A stretch of 14,396 nucleotides of DNA from JBOHNM01 sp050730675 (GTDB lineage Bacteria; Planctomycetota; Phycisphaerae; Phycisphaerales; UBA1924), in NCBI GenBank assembly GCA_050730675.1, contig JBOHNM010000106.1:1-14396 (forward strand). Direction: 5' to 3'. A program made the translations under genes and the position numbers. Below are positions 8,855-14,396 of this stretch, in pieces. A model generated the notes under the pieces. The model had not been told where the DNA came from and did no database searches. It was given only the letters and a program-made list of their open reading frames with translations. Numbering within the stretch: the stretch's first letter is position 1; the number at the start of each line of letters is the position of its first letter.

Positions 8855-9958
8855 TCATGCCGCGGCGGCGTCCGCCACCGGACGATCCGCGCTCGCGAGC
8901 GGCACGATCACCGGTTTGCCGGATGCCCGCAGCGCCGCCGTGGCGTCGATCATGGGCCCCGGTGAAAGCGTCCCGACCATCAGCGCATCCGCATCCTCAA
9001 CGTCGTCGACGATCTCCAATCCCGCGTCGATCACTGCCCGCCGCACCACGTGCTCGTTCTTCCCCGGCGCGACGATCGCCACGCGATGCAGGCCCCACTG
9101 CTCCGTCGCGGCGTTGACGGCCTGCCGAGCCGCTGCGAGGCCCGTGAACCGTGCCCACTGGGCTGTGTTCATCTCCATCCGCGGCTGTCGCCACAGCGTC
9201 ATCGCCAGATCCGCTATGCCGCGCACCCAACCCGTGCTCGCGTTCTCCTTCGCCGCGATCCGCCGGTAACGAGCAACCTCGCCCCGCACCAGCGCCGCTC
9301 GGTCCGCCTCCGGCGCATACCGCTGCATCACCCACGCGTTGTTGCGCGTCAGGTTGCGAACGATCCTCGCAAAGTTCCGGCCCTGCCGCTCCTTGTGATG
9401 CATCACGCCGAAGCGCTTGTCAAACCCCACCAACCACCCGCGCAGGATCAGCCGGGCGCACAGGTCGTACTCTTCGGCGTAGTAATCAAATTTCTCGTCG
9501 TACCCACCAACCTCCAGAAACACATTCCTGCGGATCGCCGCACCGCAGCCGACGATTACCTCCGGCAACCCGCCCGCCTCGTGGGAGGGGAGTCCATCGA
9601 CCGTTGGCAACCAGATCTCGGCCCCCACCGCCGCCACGTCCGGGCGTGCGTGCCGCAGCGCCTCCAGATGCCCGACATCCAGCGGATACGAATCATCGTC
9701 AAGCATCACGATCCAGCGGCTCGCGGGGTTTGTCGCCGTGGCTCCCGCGTTCCGCCCCGCCGCACCCGCATTGCGATCCAGCCGAATGACTCGCGCCTGA
9801 ATTCCGTTTGCGAGCGTCGGCTCCAGCCGCACCGGCTCGGCCGAGGCATTGTCCACGACGATCACTTCAGCCTCGTGCGCACTCAACTCACCGAGCTTCG
9901 CCAGCGTCCGCGCCAGCACCGCGGGCCGGTCCCGTGTTGGCAGCACGTAGCTGATCAC
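8855..9958 (-). CDS. Family 2 (GT-A) glycosyltransferase with a small Rossmann-like C-terminal domain
   Basis: The protein has 367 residues and starts with GTG at 9958. The GT-A domain shows ISYVLPTRDRP (2-12), VIVVDNASAEP (32-42), the NAGAAGRNAG loop (63-72), and MLDDDS (85-90), whose acidic residues bind metal and nucleotide sugar. GGYDEKFDYYAEEYDLC (151-167) is the expected acceptor-side acidic motif. It would transfer a sugar from an NDP-sugar to a growing glycan at the cytoplasmic membrane face. Residues about 290-360 form a separate alpha/beta unit beginning HRVAIVAPGKNEHVVRRA, which resembles a nucleotide-binding Rossmann half-domain and is not part of a normal GT2. Its start overlaps the stop of the upstream kinase/nucleotidyltransferase gene by 4 bp (GTGA), so the two are probably translationally coupled and act in one pathway. 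An in-frame reading upstream to 10429 is a shadow of that gene. Confidence 0.86.
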   Translation of the reverse strand: MISYVLPTRDRPAVLARTLAKLGELSAHEAEVIVVDNASAEPVRLEPTLANGIQARVIRLDRNAGAAGRNAGATATNPASRWIVMLDDDSYPLDVGHLEALRHARPDVAAVGAEIWLPTVDGLPSHEAGGLPEVIVGCGAAIRRNVFLEVGGYDEKFDYYAEEYDLCARLILRGWLVGFDKRFGVMHHKERQGRNFARIVRNLTRNNAWVMQRYAPEADRAALVRGEVARYRRIAAKENASTGWVRGIADLAMTLWRQPRMEMNTAQWARFTGLAAARQAVNAATEQWGLHRVAIVAPGKNEHVVRRAVIDAGLEIVDDVEDADALMVGTLSPGPMIDATAALRASGKPVIVPLASADRPVADAAAA

Positions 9959-11661
9959 GCCCGCGCCTCCGCCGCGCTCACCCCCGCGCCGCCCGCAAAG
10001 GTCGCTCGCGCCGCGCGCTCCAGAACTCCCACCGCCCGCGCGGATCTGTCCACACCGCTGTCCACCGTGAGCTGCGCGCCGTGCGCCCGCGACACGCCTT
10101 GGCGCAATTCCATCGCCGTCACCGGGATGTTCCCCAACCGCTGGGCCTCGCACGCCGCCGCGACCGACCCGATCAATGCCGCCGCCACCAGGGAACCGCC
10201 GGCGCACAGCGCCAGCGTCGCGGCGCTCAGCAGCGCATCGCCGCAGCCGAGCGGATCGATCGGCACGCCCGAGAGCGCCGGCACGTGCTCGCCCCGCACG
10301 CGCGACCGGAACGGATCCTTGCCGGCGGCCGCGCCGTCCGAACCCGGCAGCCGGTCGAACGCGATCAGCCCGTCCGAACCCAGCGTCACCAGCGCGCCCT
10401 TTGCCCCCGAAGCGCTGAGCAACCCCCACGCGACGGCGGGCAGACTCTCTTCGAAGACGCCCATCGCTTCGCGTGCTTCGCGCTCGCTTGGCGTCAGCAG
10501 GTCGAACCCCTTCATTGCGGTCAGGCTCTGCCGCCGCCCCGAGACGTCTCCCGCCAGCACGCGCACCCCCGAACGCAGCGCGGCCGCCAGCCGCTCCACC
10601 AGCTTCGCCGAGAGCAGTCCGTTGCCGAAGTCCACAACAATCGCACCGTCGAAGCCCTTGGCTGTCTTCCGAGCCAGGTTCACCAGTTCATCCTGCACCG
10701 CGGCGTCCAGCGCCAGCGGCCGCAGGTTGTTCACCTTCATCACTTTTTGCGCACCCACAAGGTACCGCTGCTTCTCCGCCAGTGCCTGCCCCATCGGCAC
10801 GCCTGCCAATTCGATGCCGTCGGCCGCCAGACGCTCGCGCAGGCTTTGGGTCTCCGCACGCTCGGGCAACCCCGTCAGCAGTGTCGGCCGCGCGCCCATG
10901 GCCGCCAGGTGCCGTGCGATGATCGCCGCGCCGCCGTCGTACTGCCGTCGCTCCAGCGGCCGAAGCGTCATCACCGGGCTCTCGCTCGCAACCTCCGGCT
11001 GGTCACACAGGATGTAGGTATCGAGGATCGTCTCCCCGACGACGAGCACACGCTGCCCGCGGAATCCGGAAATCAGACCTGCCAGCGCGCTCGCCTGCAC
11101 ATCGTCGCGCATGAGCAGTTGCCGCAGCCGTGCGTGGTACGGGTCGATCGACCGCTCCAGCGCGCTGATCAGCGCCGTCGAGCTGAAGATCACCTCGCCG
11201 CTGCTGAAGACCACACGGCCCCCGCCCGCCTCCACCGCGGCCCGCTCGGCCGCGAAGCGCGGATCGTTGTTCTGCTCGTACTCGCGTCCTTTGACGTAGA
11301 CGTCCGGCTGCACCTCGGCAAGCAGCTCGACCGCTGTTGGTCGAGGCTCGATGCACACCCAGTCCACGCAGTCGAGTTCGGCCAGGTTCTCGGCGCGAAG
11401 CTCCTCGGGGATCAGCGGCGCGCCCGCCCGCTTGGTCCAACTCTCATCGCCGGTGATCGTCACCAGCAGGATGTCCCCGCTGCTCTTGGCCTGTCGCAGG
11501 TGGCGGATATGCCCGGGGTGCACGATGTCGAAGCAGCCGTGGCACTGCACGACCTTGCGGTCGGCCTTGCGTGCCGCCCGCCGCCGCTCCAACAGCTGCG
11601 GCAGGGTCACGATCTTGGCCCGTGCGCGCGCCGACAGCCCGCTCTGACGATCCATCGCCAT
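9955..11661 (-). CDS. Bifunctional sugar-phosphate nucleotidyltransferase / PfkB kinase, HldE-like with reversed domain order
   Basis: The protein has 568 residues. Residues about 36-170 are a cytidylyltransferase-fold domain: CHGCFDIVHPGHIRHL (40-55, with the HxGH nucleotide-binding motif), YVKGREYE, and FSSTALI (159-165) where the family has an S-S/T-T-x-I motif. Residues about 200-530 are a PfkB sugar kinase: VLVVGETILDTY, DGGAAIIARHLAAMGA, MKVNNLRPL, DFGNGLLS, and DPLGCGDA (469-476, catalytic base D475). HldE makes ADP-L-glycero-D-manno-heptose precursors with the same two domains, but in E. coli the kinase comes first. Substrate specificity is inferred, not shown. ATG 11661 is chosen for AGGA five bases upstream; ATG 11655 is also possible. 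The reading upstream to 12498 is antisense to the next gene and not coding. It is coupled to the GT2 gene downstream and divergent from the large glycosyltransferase gene. Confidence 0.86.
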   Translation of the reverse strand: MAMDRQSGLSARARAKIVTLPQLLERRRAARKADRKVVQCHGCFDIVHPGHIRHLRQAKSSGDILLVTITGDESWTKRAGAPLIPEELRAENLAELDCVDWVCIEPRPTAVELLAEVQPDVYVKGREYEQNNDPRFAAERAAVEAGGGRVVFSSGEVIFSSTALISALERSIDPYHARLRQLLMRDDVQASALAGLISGFRGQRVLVVGETILDTYILCDQPEVASESPVMTLRPLERRQYDGGAAIIARHLAAMGARPTLLTGLPERAETQSLRERLAADGIELAGVPMGQALAEKQRYLVGAQKVMKVNNLRPLALDAAVQDELVNLARKTAKGFDGAIVVDFGNGLLSAKLVERLAAALRSGVRVLAGDVSGRRQSLTAMKGFDLLTPSEREAREAMGVFEESLPAVAWGLLSASGAKGALVTLGSDGLIAFDRLPGSDGAAAGKDPFRSRVRGEHVPALSGVPIDPLGCGDALLSAATLALCAGGSLVAAALIGSVAAACEAQRLGNIPVTAMELRQGVSRAHGAQLTVDSGVDRSARAVGVLERAARATFAGGAGVSAAEARA

Positions 11662-11727
11662 GCCCGTCCTATCGACCAGCCGCCCCGATTCTGCACACAC
11701 ACCCGACCGGATGCCGATGCTCGCCCC

Positions 11728-14106
11728 GTGTCTGCCCCCGCCGCGCCCACAGCCGCTACCGCCGCCCCTATGGCGCGCGCCCAACTGGTCAACCTCGGCC
11801 GCGCGGGGGACCCGTGGCTCTTCATCCCTCGCGCGCTGACGCATCTCACACCGTCTCCCGCCGACGGCGAAGTTCGATTCCTCCTCGCCTCTGCCTTCGG
11901 CCAGCTCGGCCTCCCCACCTTGGCGAGTGAGCAACTCGCCGCGCTCGCCCCCGCCGCGGCCCGCCACCCGGCCGTCACCCAGCTCACTACGCGCCTGGCC
12001 ACACTGCGCGATGACCGCGTCCCGGCCGAGACCCGCATCGCTGCCTGCCTGGCCAACCTTGAGGCACTTGCCGCCCATCGGACCCACCCGCTCGACCTGC
12101 AGTCGCACGTCGAAGCATGGGCCAACCGCGCCCGAGAGACGGAGGTCTTCCGCGCGACCTGCGGCAACGCCCTCACTCGCCGCGATGGAACCATCATCCG
12201 CTGCGCTCCCGACATCCAGGACGCCACGGACACGGTCGCCCGCCTGCTCAAGGACGGTGCCGAAACCGCGCCGCTTCCGCTCTACCTCGAAGGGGCTCAC
12301 CCCCCGTGCTGGCTGATGGAACTCGCCGCCCGGACATCCATCCGGCCCGATGGCTCGCAGACCCCCATCCATTGGGTCTGCGCCGATATCAACGAATTCC
12401 TCGACGGCCTCGCCCTCGCCGACCTCCGTCCGATGCTGAGCCAGTCGCGGGTGCGCGTCTTCGTCGGCCCCGACGCTGGCGATCGCTTGGCAGCACACCT
12501 CGCCGCTCGCCTCGACTTACACATCAGCGGCCCGGTCATGGCGACGCCCACCATTACCACACCCATCCGCGACCGCGACGGCCGCGACGTGCTGGCAATC
12601 ATCGACCACGCCGAGCAGCAGCAATCCACCGAGGTCGAGCGCCTCAAGCAACAGATCGCAACGGCCTATGCCCAGCGCACCCGCGCCTGGTACCACGCCC
12701 GTTTCGCCGGCGCCGCGCCCGCAGCGCCGCTCCGCATCCTCCTCCCCACCACCTGTTACTCGACCTTCATCCAGCACGCCACGCGTGACTTCGCCGCCGC
12801 CCTCACCGCGGCCGGCCACGACGCCCGCCTGCTCATCGAGCCCGACGACACCGCCCAGCTCTCCCAGCTCGCCGCGGCCCGCGCCATCGCCGAACAGCAG
12901 CCCGATCTCATCATCCTCATCAACTACACCCGCGCCACCCTCGGCGACTCCATCCCCGCCAATCTTCCGGTCGTCACCTGGGTGCAGGACGCGATGCCGC
13001 ACCTCTTTGCGCGCGAACTCGGTGAGAGCCTCACGCATTGGGACTGGATCGTCGGCCACCTTCACCCCGAGTTCTTTCGCGACTGCGCCTACCCGCAACA
13101 GCGAACGCTGGCCACCCCGCTTCTGGTAAGCGCTCGCAAGTTCCACGGCGCGCCGATCAGCCAGACCACGAGCGCTCGCTTCGCATGTGAACTCGCCCAC
13201 GTCGGCAACCAGAGCGACACCGCCGAGTCACTCCGCGATGCGCTGATCGCTCAGGCGAGCGACCATCCCCGCGGCCCTCAGCCGCTCTGCGACGTCATCG
13301 CCGCCGCCTATCGGCGCGTGGCCGCCATCGCCGCCGAAGACCGCTGGACGCTCGACGCGATGGACCGCTGCGCCACCGACGCCTTCCGCGACGCCACCAG
13401 CCGGGTCCCCGATCCCGGCACGCGCATGTTCGTCGCCAACACCATCTGCCGTCCCATCGCCGATCGCCTCATCCGCCACCAGACCCTTCAGTGGGCCGCG
13501 TATCTGTGCCACCGTCACGGCTGGCGATTCCACCTTTACGGCCGAGGGTGGGACAACCACCCGACCCTCGCCGCGCATGCCCGCGGCGTGCTGGCCCACG
13601 GCGACGACCTCCGCGCCGCCTACCAAGCCGCTCGCGTCAACCTGCACGCCTCCAGCAGTTGGATGCTCCACCAGCGGACGATGGAGTGCGCCCTCTCCGG
13701 CGGCCTCATACTTGTGCGCCGCAAGCACGATGACCTCGAATTGCAGCGCAACCACGCCCTCGATCGTCTCGCCGCTGGCGACCCCGAGCCGCTCACCGTC
13801 TGGACGCACCAGTGCCACGCACTCGGCGTCGAACCCCAAATTCCGGCGACCCGCCCTCCAACCACCACCGTCGAATGCTGGGGGCCCGGCGGCCTGCCCG
13901 ACCAGACCATCGGCCTCATGGGCGACCTCGCTCAGACCACTTTCGCCACGCCCGAGCAACTCGAAATGCTCGTTGCACGCGCCGTCACCGACGACGCTTG
14001 GCGCTCGGAGCAGATCTCCGGGCTCCAGCAGCGCACCCGGGCCCAGCTCACCTACGACGCCTTCGTGCCGCGCCTCCTCGAACGAATCACCGCCGACCTG
14101 GCGTAG
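11728..14106 (+). CDS. Large CgeB-like GT-B glycosyltransferase with N-terminal extension
   Basis: The protein has 792 residues from GTG 11728; ATG 11770 (778 residues) is an alternative, and neither has a clear ribosome site. Residues 10-130 are alanine- and leucine-rich helices with a TPR-like look (ASAFGQLGLPTLASEQLAAL). Residues about 175-290 form an alpha/beta region I do not recognise (LPLYLEGAHPP, VFVGPDAGDRLAAHL). A charged helix (EQQQSTEVERLKQQIA) leads to the catalytic part, about 335-792. That part opens with RILLPTTCYSTFIQHATRD and contains VTWVQDAMPHLF. Its C-terminal lobe carries the CgeB/Glyco_trans_1_2 pattern: FHLYGRGWDNHP (601-612), GVLAHGDDLRAAYQAARVNL and MLHQRTMECALSGGLILVRR. 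Such enzymes act on surface glycans, spore coats or glycoproteins; donor and acceptor are unknown. It is divergent from the HldE-like gene, and its 3' end overlaps a convergent gene by 20 bp. Confidence 0.8.
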   Translation: MSAPAAPTAATAAPMARAQLVNLGRAGDPWLFIPRALTHLTPSPADGEVRFLLASAFGQLGLPTLASEQLAALAPAAARHPAVTQLTTRLATLRDDRVPAETRIAACLANLEALAAHRTHPLDLQSHVEAWANRARETEVFRATCGNALTRRDGTIIRCAPDIQDATDTVARLLKDGAETAPLPLYLEGAHPPCWLMELAARTSIRPDGSQTPIHWVCADINEFLDGLALADLRPMLSQSRVRVFVGPDAGDRLAAHLAARLDLHISGPVMATPTITTPIRDRDGRDVLAIIDHAEQQQSTEVERLKQQIATAYAQRTRAWYHARFAGAAPAAPLRILLPTTCYSTFIQHATRDFAAALTAAGHDARLLIEPDDTAQLSQLAAARAIAEQQPDLIILINYTRATLGDSIPANLPVVTWVQDAMPHLFARELGESLTHWDWIVGHLHPEFFRDCAYPQQRTLATPLLVSARKFHGAPISQTTSARFACELAHVGNQSDTAESLRDALIAQASDHPRGPQPLCDVIAAAYRRVAAIAAEDRWTLDAMDRCATDAFRDATSRVPDPGTRMFVANTICRPIADRLIRHQTLQWAAYLCHRHGWRFHLYGRGWDNHPTLAAHARGVLAHGDDLRAAYQAARVNLHASSSWMLHQRTMECALSGGLILVRRKHDDLELQRNHALDRLAAGDPEPLTVWTHQCHALGVEPQIPATRPPTTTVECWGPGGLPDQTIGLMGDLAQTTFATPEQLEMLVARAVTDDAWRSEQISGLQQRTRAQLTYDAFVPRLLERITADLA

Positions 14107-14396
14107 CGACATCAAGCAACGCAGCTTCCCACGCGCCGGGCGAGTACAGGGCTTCCACCCGCACTCCGGCGCGGCGCAACGGCTCGCTCCGCGCCCACAG
14201 TTCCATCTCGTAGTTCGTGCTCGAGAGCATCACCGCGTCGAGCCCCATCCCCATCGCGCGGTCGAGCGACACCACCTCGCGCCCCGCGATCCGGGACCCC
14301 CGCACCCCCGCATCGTCGTCGATCACGCACACAACCTCGACGATGCCTTCATCAAGCACCGGCGCGATCGCCCGCGTGTGCCACCCCGCCCCATAC
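14087..14396 (-). CDS. Rossmann-fold nucleotide-binding domain protein, C-terminal part (cut by window edge)
   Basis: Only the last 102 or so codons are in the window; the 5' end lies beyond the right edge. The visible part starts YGAGWHTRAIAPVL, a glycine-rich loop followed by a helix, then VEVVCVIDDDAGVRGSRIAG, GREVVSLDRA and GLDAVMLSSTNYEMELW, and closes with GVRVEALY. This is the pattern of the small NAD/CoA-binding-like domain seen at the start of PglD-type acetyltransferases and attached to many sugar-modifying or methyltransferase proteins in glycan clusters. Whether a catalytic domain precedes it cannot be seen. The stop codon (14087-14089) lies inside the 3' end of the convergent glycosyltransferase gene. 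Its position suggests a role in the same glycan pathway. Confidence 0.65.
   Translation of the reverse strand, partial: YGAGWHTRAIAPVLDEGIVEVVCVIDDDAGVRGSRIAGREVVSLDRAMGMGLDAVMLSSTNYEMELWARSEPLRRAGVRVEALYSPGAWEAALLDVATPGRR

Noticed and set aside
9959..10429. Upstream in-frame extension of the GT2 gene
   Set aside because: It overlaps the kinase C-terminus out of frame. The GT2 fold begins at ISYVLPTRDRP directly after GTG 9958.
10081..11727. In-frame extension of the large glycosyltransferase back to 10081
   Set aside because: The stretch is antisense to the HldE-like gene, is Arg/His/Gln/Pro-rich and has no domain signal. The coding signal begins at about 11728-11770.
11662..12498. Upstream in-frame extension of the HldE-like gene
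   Set aside because: It is antisense to the glycosyltransferase gene. The ATG at 11661 has a ribosome site and sits just before the nucleotidyltransferase domain.
12517..13200. Minus-strand 227-codon frame within the glycosyltransferase gene
   Set aside because: No domain signal; it is explained as the complement of GC-rich coding sequence.

Overview
The window looks like a stretch of ordinary chromosome from a high-GC bacterium, most likely a planctomycete of the Phycisphaerae type. The grounds are inference: GC-rich codon use throughout, a trypsin-like protease ending in a short V-P-T-P / hydrophobic / Arg-cluster tail of the PEP-CTERM kind common in that group, and a DUF2092-like plus thioredoxin-like secreted protein. 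I see no rRNA, tRNA, CRISPR array, transposase, integrase or phage gene.

Left part (1-3999). A minus-strand pair holds an eight-helix CPBP intramembrane protease followed by the N-terminal third of tryptophanyl-tRNA synthetase, which runs off the left edge. Across a short divergent intergenic region with a perfect 6+3+6 palindrome lies a plus-strand secreted protein. It joins a LolA/DUF2092-like domain to a thioredoxin-like domain that has lost both active-site cysteines. It converges on a minus-strand secreted S1 serine protease with an intact His-Asp-Ser triad. Two hairpins between them look like crossed terminators, each with its T-tract on the far side from the gene it would serve.

Centre (4000-8853). 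A full-length pyruvate, phosphate dikinase gene on the minus strand has its own intrinsic terminator and is probably monocistronic. Divergent from it is a plus-strand two-gene unit: aminodeoxychorismate synthase component I (pabB) overlapping by 4 bp with a Nudix hydrolase resembling NudB. Together these suggest a folate-precursor unit: p-aminobenzoate synthesis plus dihydroneopterin triphosphate dephosphorylation.

Right part (8855-14396). This is a glycan or envelope-sugar cluster. A minus-strand bifunctional protein has a nucleotidyltransferase domain followed by a PfkB sugar kinase domain, the reverse of the order in E. coli HldE. It overlaps by 4 bp (GTGA) with a GT2 glycosyltransferase that carries a small Rossmann-like C-terminal domain. 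Divergent from this pair is a 792-residue CgeB-like GT-B glycosyltransferase with a long N-terminal extension. It converges, with a 20-bp tail-to-tail overlap, on the 3' end of a partial gene encoding a Rossmann-fold nucleotide-binding domain. A plausible joint role is making and transferring an activated heptose-like sugar to a surface glycan.

I did not find a convincing new system. The items most worth a second look are the reversed HldE-like fusion, the cysteine-less thioredoxin-like domain, the pabB-nudB coupling and the Rossmann-like domain attached to the GT2 enzyme.
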